Below are positions 1 through 12,282 of a stretch of DNA of 64,000 nucleotides, one piece after another. Source of the stretch: Hygrocybe punicea (Eukaryota; Basidiomycota; Agaricomycetes; Agaricales; Hygrophoraceae); assembly GCA_963556145.1 (NCBI GenBank), contig OY744461.1, forward strand, positions 2,790,001 through 2,854,000, written 5' to 3'. Position 1 is the first letter of the stretch, and every line of letters starts with the position of its first letter. Under the pieces are notes generated by a model. The model was given only the letters and a program-made list of their open reading frames with translations, was not told the origin of the DNA and ran no database searches. The translations under genes and the position numbers were made by a program.

Positions 1-1
1 C

Positions 2-725
2 CGTGATATCTTTCAACAAACTTTTGTAGAACCTAACACTGGTGCTCTCAACCTCAAGCATGGTGAACCTTGGATGAACACGGTGACACCTGAAGTTACA
101 TATATGCTACGATGCAATTCTGATGTGACCAGCTTATTATCAGGTACTGCTATAAAGGCCATAGTTGCATACATAACAGATTATATTACAAAATTCTCCT
201 TGAAGACCTATAGCATTTTTGAAGTGATAAAAAGTATTTTTGATAAGAATTCCGAAATGATTGGTGGCGACCTAAAAAGAAAAGACAAAGTCAGAAAGCT
301 GTTTACACAAATAGTCAATTCACTCACCTCCAAAATGGAAATTGGTGCTCCAATGGCTTCATTATATGTCCTTGGAAATCCTGATCACTACACCAGTCAT
401 AAATTCGTGCCATTCTTTTGGAGATCTTATGTTAAAGAGGTTATCAGTGCATGGTCTGATGAAGAAATTCCTAATATATGTGAAGACCAAAATAATGCAC
501 AAAAGGTTGTTATTGGTAAGAATAATGGCGCATACATTGGACTTTCCAAAGTAAATAATTATATGTTCAGACCCGCCTTGTATGATAATGTATCACTGTA
601 TGACTGGATACGTCTTGCCACTATGGAACCAAAGAAAAGACGCACCAAAACAAAGACCAAAAGGGCCAGAAAAGAACCAGTGCAAAACCAAATTTTTGAC
701 AATCTAGGCTGTGATGATTTGTCTG
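2..725 (+). pseudogene. Helitron Rep domain, C-terminal half (interrupted)
   Basis: The frame is open from base 2 and matches the minus-strand copy, where the same residues follow the HUH motif. It contains the two-tyrosine motif YITDYITK near base 170, the expected catalytic pair for DNA nicking and transfer in rolling-circle transposition. A basic linker rich in K, R and T follows at about 630-680. The frame breaks at 725/726 where the solo LTR begins. Removing the LTR and one 5 bp target duplication restores the frame found in the other copy, so the LTR is what inactivates this gene. The start of the protein lies outside the window. Confidence 0.85.
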
Positions 726-2385
726 TGTTACATTGTTACATTTTTCAACTCCGCAACTCCGATTCCGACTCCACTACCCACGATGACGATTCCACTTTAC
801 CATACCTTCCTTTTTCGTTCCCCTTTACCTTTTGTCTTCTTTTGGACATTGTTGTTTATTCTTGTCCTTGTTCTCTTTTCTTCCTTTCTTCTTCTAGAAC
901 AATCCAGACCGACCATGGACACATCCCCACGTTACCTTGCTGTACCTGAATAGTCTCCTTGCCGACGGACATCATCGCTATTGTCTTTTCCCTCGCCCTG
1001 ACATATTGTTGACTTCATCCCACGACAAACCGATTCACAATGGCTGTACTCCCGACACAGCTCATTACCGTAATTGTTATTGGCAGCATTGCCATCACCT
1101 TCCTGATCGGTTTCTACTTTGTTATGATCTATCTTTGGCATTGGCATCGAAACCCTTCCACCATTGATACTTCTGACTTCCACCTCAACAATATCTCGAC
1201 ACGTAATTGACAATTGCCATTCCCGGATATATGGTTTCCACTTTCGTATTCTGTGCCTACCATTATCCTCCCTGACGATCCGACGACATTCCTCACCTGC
1301 ACGCATGCCCTGGACAATCCTCGATCACGGGACATTTCACTGTTCTCTCTAATCCGACCATTGCCGAAGCACATTCTTTTGGACTTCGACCACAGACCAT
1401 ACGACTTCCCAAACAGTGAACCAACCCCTATCGCATATTGTTCGCACGACACCGCTTCAATGCAGTACCCGACGACTTGTTCCCACAGCTTGTCACTTGT
1501 GCCATGACTCGAAACCTGGACCCACATTCATTTAACCTTTTCCATCTATAACCTTGATATCTCCCACACTCGTTTACAATGATACCCTTTCTTGGACGAA
1601 TACCGACATCAAGTGGACCTTCTTGTTCCACAAACAGGACAAGACACCGCTCCTCGATATGTCATCAACAGACATCGTCATCCGGTACAGCTTATGCTGT
1701 TCATATGTCTGACCTCGACTAGCCCATTGTCCTAGTTGGTTTTTTCCTCTATACATTCCTTCATTTTCTTTCATACCAACCTTGCCGCTATATCCATGCT
1801 ACCTCAAGACACTCTCATTGCCAACCCCACACTGGACGATACCCATCTTTGACCCGACCGTGCAACGCACTTGCCAAACTGCGCACTTGCCTGTTACAGC
1901 AAGTGTAGACCCCGAATTGGCGATTCTGCTTGTCACATGATCCGATGACAAATCATCCGAGTCATCCGGACCTCTTCTATCCTCAATGACACCCGGGCCT
2001 CCAGTTGGATCGCGAGAACATCGACATGAGGACGCCTCATGTGCGCCTCATGGTGAACACATGGTAGAGTTGGACATGTTGTGGCTTCATGGTTGTATTC
2101 CTATTTACCTCCCCTCAAGACCAGCCACTATATGTACTGTTCTTGTTGTTGGTTCGGACTTTTTCTTCTTTTCCTTTCCTTACGTTTAGTCTGGTTCTTG
2201 GGGCAGACTCATCTTGTTTTGGGTAACGCCCACGGCTCGCAATGACATTAGACCTTGACCCCCCCCTTCTTAGCAGTGTTGTCTTAGCTGTAAGCAACAA
2301 TGAAAGCTGCTGTTCTCCCCTCTGGAAGCCGATCCCCTGTTAAGTTGATTGTTGCCGGAGCCCGCTGCAGAAGCGATCCGTAACA
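726..2385. mobile_element. Solo LTR, 1660 bp, inside the Helitron gene
   Basis: Starts TGTTAC and ends GTAACA (perfect 6 bp inverted ends) and is flanked by an exact 5 bp target duplication, GTCTG, at 721-725 and 2386-2390. The uninterrupted Helitron copy at about 52760-52800 shows the empty site with one GTCTG. A diverged second copy, 1616 bp with a different target duplication, lies at 37829-39444. No gag-pol sequence accompanies either copy, so both are best explained as LTR-LTR recombination products. Assignment to an LTR superfamily is not possible from this window. Confidence 0.9.
1040..1210 (+). CDS. Predicted 56 aa single-pass membrane micro-ORF in solo LTR
   Basis: Starts at an ATG in good context (A at -3, G at +4) and encodes a short polar N-terminus, one hydrophobic helix of about 24 residues (from ITVIVIG to VMIYLW), then a polar tail ending STRN. 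The same ORF is open in the second solo LTR (38115-38279, 54 aa), where the length difference is exactly two codons and most substitutions within the helix are conservative. No signal-peptide cleavage site is evident. I do not recognise a family. It could be a chance ORF, but the two-copy conservation argues otherwise. Confidence 0.4.
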   Translation: MAVLPTQLITVIVIGSIAITFLIGFYFVMIYLWHWHRNPSTIDTSDFHLNNISTRN

Positions 2386-5300
2386 GTCTGACTCTTGCAC
2401 TGAACCTACTAATGTTGACTATTCCAGTGATGACAACTTGTCTGATGTCGTTGATAATGATATACTCATGGAGATAGATGAAATTCCAAAACCTGATAGT
2501 TTGAATAGACATGCAGGCACAGAAATAGCTGATAAAACAAATGAAGTTGATCTTAATAAATTGACAAAATTTGAAAATGATTATACTTTACATTCCAATC
2601 ATCCACAATATCTTACCCACCATGCCAAAATGAAAGGGAATGATCCTTTCATAGTTCCTAATTTTATTCCGAACACTTTGCCAAGGGCTGACCGTGGTGA
2701 TCGAGAATATTATTGTTGTACAATGTTAACGTTTTTCAAGCCATGGAGAAGTGGCAAAGAACTCAAAAGTAAATTACAAACATGGGATAATGCTTTTATA
2801 GACCACGAGTTTTCTAAAAAAGAACTAGAGATCATGAAATACTTTGGTCTGCGGTATGAATGTTTGGATGCAAGAGATGATTTCTCTGCTAAACGTCAGA
2901 AGAATAATACTGCAAATATAAGGTATTCATGGGCGACCTCAAACGGTCTTGATGAACTGGATGACATGCACAATGCTGAATTTGCAATTAATGGCGACGA
3001 CTTCAACAACAATATTGATGAAGACAATAATGACACGGAAATACTCCTGAAACTTGGTCAAAAAGGACAAAAAAGGAAAGATCAAATGCTGATAGCTGAA
3101 AGAACTTTGAAAAGGTCAGGGTGGCTTGATGATTGTATTGATGGTACCCCAGATATAGGACCGTTGATACCTATAGAACCACCTGTAGTACAATCAGCAA
3201 AATTGTGGAGAACTGCAGTCCTTGCAAAGAAAAAGGAAATCATCGATGACAGAAATAAAAATTTACCAACAAACACAGCAACCATAAATAAATTGGGAAA
3301 TTTTCAATATAATGATGTCAAGATAGTGGATGCAGCATACATCAACCATATGTTTATTCCTGCAAACAGAGCTGATCATCATCTTATTGATGTAACTATC
3401 AATGATTACAAGTTGAACACTGACCAAAAGAGAGCATTTCATATCATTGCGAATCACTCTACCTTGATTAACGGTTCTGATAAGCTACGCATGTATCTTG
3501 GTGGGATGGCAGGCACAGGGAAATCACAAGTCATCAAAGCATTGACTAGTTTTTTTGGTAAACACAACGAAAATCATCGATTTGTGGTTCTTGCACCAAC
3601 CGGTGGTGCTGCTGCCCTTGTAAATGGATCCACATATCACTCCATTCTTGGAATTAATCAGGGAGGATCATCTCGTTCCCTTGCACAAGTACGTGCCAAT
3701 CTTGATGGTGTGGATTACATTTTCATTGATGAGGTGTCAATGTTATCTTGCAGAGATATGTATAAAATCAGTGCTCAGTGTGCAAAAGCACGTGGTGTTT
3801 ATGATGAACCCTTTGGTGGCATTAATATGATATTTGCAGGAGATTTTGGCCAACTTCCACCAGCTATGAGTGGTGCTCCTTTATACTCTGGAACCGTTGG
3901 TGTCCAAATCAATTCCAGTCAAACTATAGCAAATCAGGAAGCGGCTATAGGCAAAGCTCTTTGGCATCAAATAACAACAGTTGTTATATTACGTGAAAAT
4001 ATGAGACAAACCAATCAGTCAGAAGAAGATGTCCAACTGAGGCTTGCTTTGGAAAACATGAGATACAAAGCATGTACTCCCAAAGATATTGCATTTCTTC
4101 GTACTCATGTTGCAGGAAAAGGTCCAAATGATCCAAAATTAGCCCAAAAGAAATTCAGGAATGTGTCAGTTATAACTGCATTGAATGCACAAAAAGACAA
4201 AATCAATGAACTTGGTATTCAACGTTTTGCTGCTGAAAATAGGAGACCATTAACATCATTCTATTTCATAGACAGATGGAATGATCCTACTAGTTCCAAT
4301 AGCAAAAGAAAATCTCATCACATGTCAACAATTTTGGATCCTATTCGACACACAAAGATATTGGAACCTTCACTCCAAAAGCTACTTTGGAGCCAACCAC
4401 ATGCATCATCCTCTGATCATATACCAGGAAGATTGGACTTATGTGTAGGCATGCCAGTGATGCTGAGGAACAATGATGCAACAGAGTGCTGCATTACCAA
4501 AGGAGCAGAGGGCATAGTTGTGGGTTGGCAGAGTGCAATAGGTCCTGAGCAACAAACTGTACTGGACACTTTATTTGTCAGATTATTGAATCCTCCAAAA
4601 AAAATTAACATAGAAGGACTTCCTGAAAATGTTGTGCCGATTACAAAACATGTCACTTCCACCATGTGCTCATTACCCAATGATGATGTGATATCTTTGT
4701 CAAGAGAACAAGTGTTGGTACTACCTAATTTTGCAATGACTGATTATGCATGTCAAGGACGTACTCGTCCTAACAATGTAGTTGACCTCAGTAGTTGTAG
4801 AAACCACCAATCCTATTATACTTGCTTATCAAGAAGTGCTTCTGCAGCAGGAACTATCATCATGCAAGGCTTTGATCCTAAAGTAATTACTGGGGGTGCT
4901 TCTGGATATCTCAGGCAGGAATTCAGGGAATTAGAACTGCTTGATGAGATTACCAAACTGAAATATCAAGGACTCTTACCAGACCATGTCAAGGGAGATC
5001 AGCGAAATTCTATCATTGATCAATTTAGAAAATGGAAAGGAAAGTCATATATTCCAAAAAACATTCATCATGCTATCGCATGGAAAGCCACGGAGCAACT
5101 AAATCAATACACAACACAGCCCTCTCCATGGCAATTAATTAAACCTATGAACAAAAATCAAAAGGCAGATTTCAGAAACCTCAACTTTGTTCCTGCAAAA
5201 GGAACTGTTCCAATCACTGTCACTCATAAAAATTCGACGGCCAATGTATTGCAAAATAAAAAACAAAAATTACAACAAGTTGTAGGTTCATCTTCCATAG

Positions 5301-5806
5301 TGAAAAAAAGACGAAAAACAAGTACTATTGAATTAAATGAACCAAAAGGGTTTATATGGGATGCGCAAGATTGGAGCTGTGCTTATGATTCACTCTTTAC
5401 AATATTACTAGCAATATGGAATGAAGATCCATCAAGTTGGAAAAAAAGATTCAATAGCATCAATGAAATATTAAAGATTTTAAGCTTAGGATTCAAACAA
5501 TCCAAGAATCACACAACAGATTTAGAAACAGTTAGAAATACAATCAGACATTTATTGCATCAAGATAAACCCGAAATATTTCCTTATGGTCAAGTTGGCA
5601 TTGCCATAAGTGATTTGGCCTATTATATAATGAAAGCAAATGAACCAATGACTTCAACTTGTCTTAAATGTATGAATTGTGAAAACATAACCATTCTGGA
5701 AAATGATAGATGTGATGCCATCTTTCATTGTTCATATTCATTTTCTGGAACAATCTCAACATGTCTTGCTCAAATCATAGTTAATAGACAACGGCACAAA
5801 TGTTAA
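2386..5806 (+). pseudogene. Helitron PIF1-like helicase plus USP-like C-terminus
   Basis: Continuation of the Helitron gene after the solo LTR; the frame is open through TAA at 5804-5806. Superfamily 1 helicase motifs are visible: Walker A GMAGTGKS near 3506-3530, Walker B FIDEVSML near 3721, GDFGQLPP near 3840, and late motifs DYACQGRT near 4742 and TCLSRS near 4820. This enzyme unwinds donor DNA during rolling-circle transposition. The last 180 codons carry DWSCAYDSLF (a cysteine-box-like motif) and a CLKCMNC pair, resembling a ubiquitin-specific-protease fold; that assignment is inferred. The sequence appears identical to the minus-strand copy, so the only clear lesion is the upstream LTR insertion. 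Confidence 0.85.
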
Positions 5807-6109
5807 TTGTGTTGGGGAGAGATTACTAAATTTATTGCATTTAACAAAATTCCACCTCTAATAATTAGTCAAGTTATAAACTTGTCAATTGATGACATAT
5901 CCACTGCTTACACATTGAGAGGAATTGTGTACTTTGGTGATGCACATTTTACTGCCCGCATATTCATCAACAGTATGGTATGGTTTCATGATGGTATATC
6001 AACCAGATCAATTTGTATTAATGAAGGTGATATAGATGACTTTTCAAATATTAATTTATTGTCATATAATGGTAATAATGCTGTACTGTTTATATATGCT
6101 CAATCTTAA
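5807..6109 (+). CDS. In-frame continuation of Helitron protein past a shared stop
   Basis: About 100 codons directly after the helicase stop, in the same frame and with no ATG at the junction. It contains GDAHFTARIF, which would fit the histidine box of the protease-like domain whose cysteine box lies upstream of the stop. The minus-strand copy (49049-49351) has the same stop at the same codon and differs here by one residue (Y to C). Either both derive from a source copy that had already acquired the stop, or the stop is bypassed. It is unlikely to be an independent gene. Confidence 0.5.
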   Translation: MCWGEITKFIAFNKIPPLIISQVINLSIDDISTAYTLRGIVYFGDAHFTARIFINSMVWFHDGISTRSICINEGDIDDFSNINLLSYNGNNAVLFIYAQS

Positions 6110-6132
6110 TATGTGTTCTCTTGCTAAAAGAA

Positions 6133-6178
6133 GGGACGAGTAACATGCCATGCAAAGCAATGGCCCACACCCCACTAG
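6133..6178 (+). other. Helitron 3' terminus (hairpin plus CTAG)
   Basis: Contains GCCATGCAAAGCAATGGC, a 7 bp stem with an AAA loop and one bulged A, then about 14 bases later CTAG, matching the Helitron CTRR rule. The next base is T, as expected for insertion between A and T. The same 46 bases recur at 48980-49025 (reverse strand) and, with one change, at 8089-8134. Confidence 0.9.
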
Positions 6179-6770
6179 TTCGGTAAGGTGTTTGGTTGAT
6201 GTCCCAGCCTTCATCTGTGGCATTTCCCTTGCACAAATCGTTGTACGAACAACGTATTTGGTGTGTCGTAGCTACCAGTACAATGTGTATTAGAATTAAT
6301 ATTAATGCAAGCATTGACTACTTGCAAAGTGTTCGGTATGTTCGGTAAGGTGTTCGGTTGATGTCCCAGCCTTCATCTGTGGCATTTCCCTTGCACAAAT
6401 CGTTGTACGAACAACGTATTTGGTGTGTCTGTACTGTAGCTACCAGTACAATGTGTATTAGAATTAATATTAATGCAAGCATTGACTACTTGCAAAGTGT
6501 TCGGTATGTTCGGTAAGGTGTTCGGTTGATGTCCCAGCCTTCATCTGTGGCATTTCCCTTGCACAAATAGTTGTACGAACAACGTATTCGATGTATCTGT
6601 AGTGTAGCTACATGTACAATGTGTATTAGAATTATCATTAATGCAAACATTGACTACTCGTCGTACAGGTCGAAAGTGTTCAGTCAGTGTTCAGTAGATG
6701 TCCCAGCCTTTTTCTGAGGCATTCCCCTTCCACCAACAATTGTACACACATTATATCAGATGTGTCTGTG
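6179..6770. repeat. Tandem repeat, about 165 bp unit, 3-4 copies
   Basis: Units beginning TTCGGTAAGGTGTT start near 6179, 6340 and 6509; each carries GATGTCCCAGCCTTCATCTG and a run ending GCAAGCATTGACTACT. A degenerate fourth unit occupies about 6668-6770. The first three units are nearly identical. The array begins at the base after the Helitron 3' terminus. No gene is seen. Confidence 0.85.
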
Positions 6771-6777
6771 TTGCAGT

Positions 6778-7150
6778 CACTGGATGCAAGCCATAATATT
6801 TCTAATAAAAATATCTTGAAATTGCCTGGAAATTAATCCATATTATTTTAACATGTCATTTGCAGAGAACATTTACATATTTAGTGCATATTCTTTGTAC
6901 ATTTCTGAGATAGGTATCATAAAGATATGATAAACATTATAAGAAAACCAAGATGTTTAAAGACTATGAAATTGTATTTCTTTTAAGATAGCACTCAAGA
7001 TACTTTTATGATCACTTCCTTCAAAACGAACTGACATTATTTAGAAGGTTTTTAAATCTTTTCTCACAATGTTGTATTAAAGTAACATGGATTAATTTCC
7101 AGATAACTTCAAGATATTTTGAGTTGAAATACTATGGCTTGCATCCAGTG
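6778..7150. mobile_element. CACTG-ended MITE (CACTA-like)
   Basis: A 373 bp AT-rich element with inverted ends of roughly 75 bp: it begins CACTGGATGCAAGCCATA and ends with the reverse complement. The flanks are AGT at 6775-6777 and AGT at 7151-7153, a 3 bp target duplication. CACTG termini with 3 bp duplications fit the CACTA/EnSpm superfamily. It has no coding capacity and would depend on a transposase supplied elsewhere. The arms differ by several substitutions and small indels, so it is not recent. Confidence 0.75.
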
Positions 7151-8088
7151 AGTCATATATAATATGCACATTGAAATCATTTCCAATGCAAGCAGTGATT
7201 TCTTGTCAAAGAGGTATAATACAATGTTCCACCTTCAACCCTCGGCAATCCCATTGTAGACATAATAGTATGACCTGTATATTGGATGGGTCTGTACAAG
7301 TGCTACATATCCTTGCAATGGACCTCATACTTAATACATTATCAATACTGGTAAAACAGGCTGAATGGATTTCAGTAAATCATTGGGCCAGTGTCCCAGA
7401 CACAGTATGCAGCATTGCAGTGCAACAGACACTGTCTGTTCCATAAATTCCATTCATGCATATCACACCTATCTTCATCATGTGTGCTGGAATTGGTTCA
7501 GGTGTTCAACACTGATCAAACTGTTACACAAGAACATTGTGTCACCAACTTCACAGCTTCATGAATCGGAAGCATTGCTAGTGCACAAGCTGAACCAGTC
7601 ATCTTGTTGATTCTGGTATCATCAAACCCAGTGATCTTATCAAAGTGGTTCCAATACAAGTGCAGTTGGTGTCATTGTACATGTGTTTATTTCTACCATA
7701 CTCACAGGAGGTCATTCTTGACCCGACAAATAATTCAGATACTTAGAGTTTCTGGATATCCTTACTATGTATTCTGTAAAACTTTCACAGAGTAACTATG
7801 ACTACTGATAGAGTAGTAAATTAGTTGTATATATGCCAGCATGAACACTGCAAACTTGATATGAAAGATGCCAATTTGGGATCTGATATTGCATTATTAC
7901 AAATTGGAAGGAACAGGGTATAATCAATTATGAAAGCTATATCATTGTAGTATGGTATCTGAATGGTATCTGAATGGCATCAGTATGTAATAATAAAGGA
8001 AATATTAATAACTTTGCAAATATTGATTATCATAGCAGCATCATAATACTGTATGATTTGTATCCACTTATTCTCTCATTACTAAAAA
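7151..8088. other. AT-rich stretch without a recognisable gene
   Basis: Short open frames occur but show no family motif and are probably chance. The stretch lies between the MITE and the second Helitron terminus and may be cargo of a non-autonomous Helitron ending at 8134. Confidence 0.5.
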
Positions 8089-8134
8089 GGGACGAGTAAC
8101 CTGCCATGCAAAGCAATGGCCCACACCCCACTAG
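8089..8134 (+). other. Second Helitron 3' terminus
   Basis: Identical to the terminus at 6133-6178 apart from one base (CTGCC for ATGCC), again ending CTAG followed by T. The homology extends upstream through CTAAAA[ag]. No helicase gene belongs to it in this window, so it marks either a non-autonomous Helitron or a longer read-through Helitron unit. Confidence 0.85.
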
Positions 8135-8365
8135 TTTGTAGCAGGAGATGATGTGTGGGATGAATTATAGGTAGCAAGTGGTCGACTTTCCCAATTTTGA
8201 CTATACTCCATTTGAGTATTTGGACCTGACTCAAATTGATTTTGACGGTCCTATATTAGCTTCCTCACCACTTTTAGTCTCTACAACTTATTTGTGGAAT
8301 TTTAACCGTCCCATTTTCTGTGTCTAACTTTTGGTCCAGTGTCATCCATCTCACTCATTGCAGTA

Positions 8366-9008
8366 ATGGTGAAGTCATTCAAAAGGAAGTCTGCTCCTCG
8401 TGTCAGCAGGGTGGCATTGAGAGAGGTATTCACCAGTCGTGGATTTCAGACCCGAAGACAAGTTGTCCACACCCCTAGCTGCTCGAGTTCATCTCCTAGA
8501 AAAACACCGAGGACATCCCAACTTCAAGAAGAGAATGACTTGACTGGAGACTTTTATGAATTTGTCCCAAATATTGAGCCTTTAAGAATGCCAGCCAGTA
8601 ATGTAAATATTATATTCTATTCCAATACTCTAGACTGACAATGACATTTTGGAGTCATCGAACAATTACATGAAAGAATGGTTGTCCCATCAAGCCGAGT
8701 ATTTAGATTGTATTCTTGCTAGGGAAGCTCAACCAGACAATCAGGCCTGTCTGAGTTGTTCAATGGCTGAAGGCACATGGAAATGCATGACATGTTTTGG
8801 TAACCCAATCTATTGCCAAAAATGTTGTGCCGATGTTCATCGAAGGCTACCATTCCATCGGGTGGAAAGATGGACAGGGACCTACTTTGCTCCAGCATGG
8901 TTGATTGAAATTGGGGTCAAGCTCCACCTGGGTCATGGAGGGTTGGAATGCCCATCTGTGGAACATTCTGAGAGGTTTAACACTCTTGGAAATGACACCG
9001 ATGATGAC

Positions 9009-9039
<31 letters not shown>

Positions 9040-11983
9040 ATGAACGTGAGATTGAATACACATCGCTGACATTCCAAGGCTTCCCTACCATGCCGAACGT
9101 CACCAACCAATCGTCTGAAAGCATAATGGTAGTGGTAGACAGCTCAGGGATCCATCGGCTGGCTGTAAGATGGTGTCAATGTAGTGCCGCTGCTTGGCCC
9201 GATTGTCAGCTGCTCGATATCGGCTTATACCCAGCCACATCCAAAAACCCCGAACCGCATTTACATTCCAAGTCCTGGATGAATTCCTGATCGACAACTT
9301 GGAATGTAAAACGGCCCGCCAAACGTTCCACTCCAAACTGCTCCATCTGACATGTTCACAATTCCCACATACTGTCCCGGTATGTTATATTATTTGAGCC
9401 ATTGATCCTGTTCAATTAACAAATACATATATACATAGACTCGTTACCGCGAATTGCTAAGGGTGACACGACAATGGAGAAATCTGAAGGCCTGGAAGTG
9501 GAACGGATTGGGCCATAGAAGTGCTCATGAGCCTGGCGCCGGAGAACTGACGGTGACTTGTCCGGCATGTCCGATGCCTGGTGTCAATCTCCCCGATGAC
9601 TGGACACTGAACGACGAGGAATCTGGGGTCATCCTTCCAACATTTGTGATGGATGGAAATTTCAAGGCCGACCACATGAAGATGCGTTGACTCCTCGATG
9701 ACGTCACAATCTCCGATGGTCATGGGTTTATGGTTGGGGACAGGAGATATATGCAGCACATCAAGGCATCGAAGGAAGTGAAAATCGTAAGTTTAACTTC
9801 GGCCAATCGATCTTGTTGAGATGCTGAAAGTCTGAACTTTGATAGAAGTCCACATGCAATGAACATCGGGCCATTAATCAAGCCAACAGCTGGAAACAAC
9901 ATTTGGACGTTACTGGCATTGGCGCACTCGCTTGTGCATGTCATGGATGCTTCGTTCCACACTCCATTGTAAACTTTCAAAAGGGTGAAAGGTGTGTGAA
10001 CCACAGTCGCCGATGCCGATGCCGATGCTGATGCCGATGCCGATGCTAACAACATATTTCATCCAGACAGATGAACATGGACTATGCAGTCTCAGAAGTC
10101 TTGAAGTACGCATCTGGATTTAACACAATATTGCTCATCTATGATGTCATGTGCCAATATGGCAAATACCTGACTGAGAGATTGACCGAAGGGTCCTATC
10201 TGGAGATGCCCGATTGCTTACATATCAAGAAGGCGATCGGCTTGTTTCACATAATGGGACATCAGGACTCTTGCTACCCTTGATATAGCCCCCAGTTTAT
10301 AGAAGGGGCAGGCCAGGTTGATGGGGAAATTTTGGAAACATTATGGTCTCCATTTGACAGTATTGCCAGGAGCACCAGGACTATGACAGCAGCATCCTGT
10401 CAGGAAATGATCGACGGACATATGAACGACTCAAATTTCAAGAAACTGATCAGAATTGGTCTGTAAAACGTTATCGTTTTCGGTGATTGCTGCTAATAAA
10501 AACTTCAGTGTCGACACTGAGGAAAAAATTTCAGAAAGCCACCATTGGGTTAGAGAGCAGCCGTTGTGCACTGGATGATCTCAAGTCGACAGCCAACGGA
10601 ACCCTGATTTGGAAGTGGACACAAGAGGAGAAAAGAGCCCAAAAGAACCGAGAACTTGACGAGACGGCGATGGATTTATACGATGCAAAAATAAGCAAAG
10701 GTATTCATTTGACATCCCATTCAACAATATCTGAACTTGTGTCTCAGGACCGACCAAGGAAGAAATAATCTTGGAGTTAACCGTGTGTGAAAAGACTGAC
10801 AGTCTGGTGAACAGCACTATCGCATGGTTATCCAATGGAGTGAAAATTGAAGAATCACAGTTGGTGACATTCCAATGAGGAGAGCGACGAAATTGACCTC
10901 AATTGATTTGTACAGAATGTCATTGGCCTATGAAGAGAGAAAACTTGGCCATAACCCCGGAGCGTCGGCGTTGCTATTGATGGAGGAAAAAAGATGCCGA
11001 TTGTCGAACAAAATCACCCGTTTCAACAAATTGTCATCGAAATTTATGGATTCATGTATGAACGAGGATTCAGATTCGACATCAGACACCGATAGATCGG
11101 ACGATGCAGAAAATACTGAACTGGATGTTGAAGACAGTGCTGATGAGGGGGATGACAGCGAGAATCCTTTTATCAGCCGCCCACGACAGAGGTACTCTGA
11201 TGACCGTTCCCCAATCTATACAAAGTTGTGTCTCCCTTCCAACTTCTGTCGATTGGCAGTCACAAGCTCTGGGAACAAATTTTTTTGCGGAATTGAAATT
11301 GCGAGAAAGCCAGGCCGCAAACGCTCTCTATCAAATCCGAATATGTCTTGATCACAAAGCGTTCTTGTTTCGGAAAAATGTTCGACTCGCGGTGGGGACT
11401 AAGCAAAAAACAAGAGCATGGAAAGAAGTTTATTCGGTGGAAGCCCAGGTAAGGCACCATGCACGGGTTTATCGCCTGGCTTGAAGAACCATGGTTCACC
11501 TTGGAGCATCAAAAGAGATGCTCGCAACCTACCAGTTGCTCCGGAGTGATCAACTCAATGCAACGACTACATTATTGGATCCAAAACAACCGGGGCAACG
11601 GAATAAAGCGCTGGCATGGTTTTGGAACATGGATGTTGATCGAGATGTGGCTGGTAATGGATGGATGGAAGAATTTAAGCTATCTTTGCGATTTCATGAT
11701 CCTAAATCTGAAAGGACTGGTGCTAGTCCATCGGGTGCATTGGCTCAGGACAAATGCGAATTTCAGCCGCTGGAAAGAGGAATTTGACAGGGTCAAGCAA
11801 GAAATGTGGTGGACTATTCACACATTCAAGAAAAAAGCTGATGAGTGGAGGACTCTTAAGGACTCGGTAACTGGCCTCGGAGCAAAAGGAAAACAATGTT
11901 ATGCCGCAAGGCAGGTGGCTCTGTGGGAACAATTCACCACCCAAGCACGGAAGTCATTCGCAATTTGTCTAAAACATATATAG
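8366..11983 (+). pseudogene. KDZ transposase with CxC2-like cysteine cluster
   Basis: Transposase of the Kyakuja-Dileera-Zisupton class, common in basidiomycetes. The ATG at 8366 begins a basic N-terminus; intron 1 is about 8603-8654. The cysteine cluster follows (CLSC, WKCMTC, YCQKCCADVH, 8745-8860), then WCQC and PAT. The core shows MDGNFKADHMKM (9650), STCNEHRA (9845), GCFVPHSIVNFQKGER (9945), YDVMCQYGKY (10140) and GAGQVDGEILETLW (10305). The C-terminal YRVHWLRTNANFSRWKEE lies near 11735. Lesions include a 1-base shift in an A/C run near 9240 and in-frame TGA codons at about 9688 and 10279. Likely introns lie at 9380-9440, 9788-9846, 9999-10067 and 10460-10507. An acidic linker near 11040-11160 is typical of the family. 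It is inactive as it stands. Confidence 0.85.
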
Positions 11984-12282
11984 AAAATCTGCCAAATAGA
12001 CGTGTCTCCGTGACCCCGTGTACACACCGAAGAGAATGTCAGTGCCAAGATGCAGCAGCTTTACAACGGAAAATCGGGGCCCATCTGCAAGGGTGTCCTC
12101 AACATGTCTCATAAGCGACTGGCATAACAAGATATCATTATTAGTGTATTAGTGAGCCTGGCTAGTGACATCTTTCAGAATCGGTGCTGATTGACTGATA
12201 CAGTCTATGAAAATTTCAAACACAGATAAATAAAACATTCATCATTGACCTATACCAGCTTTCTTATGTCACAAACACAGGA

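Larger units (their letters stand above)
1..6178 (+). mobile_element. Helitron, left copy (5' end outside window)
   Basis: Rolling-circle DNA transposon, right part only. It encodes the C-terminal half of the Rep nuclease, a PIF1-like helicase and a C-terminal protease-like domain on the plus strand. It ends in a Helitron 3' terminus: a GC-rich hairpin, then CTAG, followed by a target T at 6179. A 1660 bp solo LTR interrupts it at 725/2386. An independent copy lies inverted at 48980 to the window end; the helicase parts look identical in protein sequence, but the flanks differ, so these are two insertions rather than one duplicated segment. Confidence 0.9.

Noticed and set aside
1..6178. Segmental duplication joining the two Helitron copies
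   Set aside because: Similarity ends exactly at Helitron termini and the flanks differ, so they are independent insertions.
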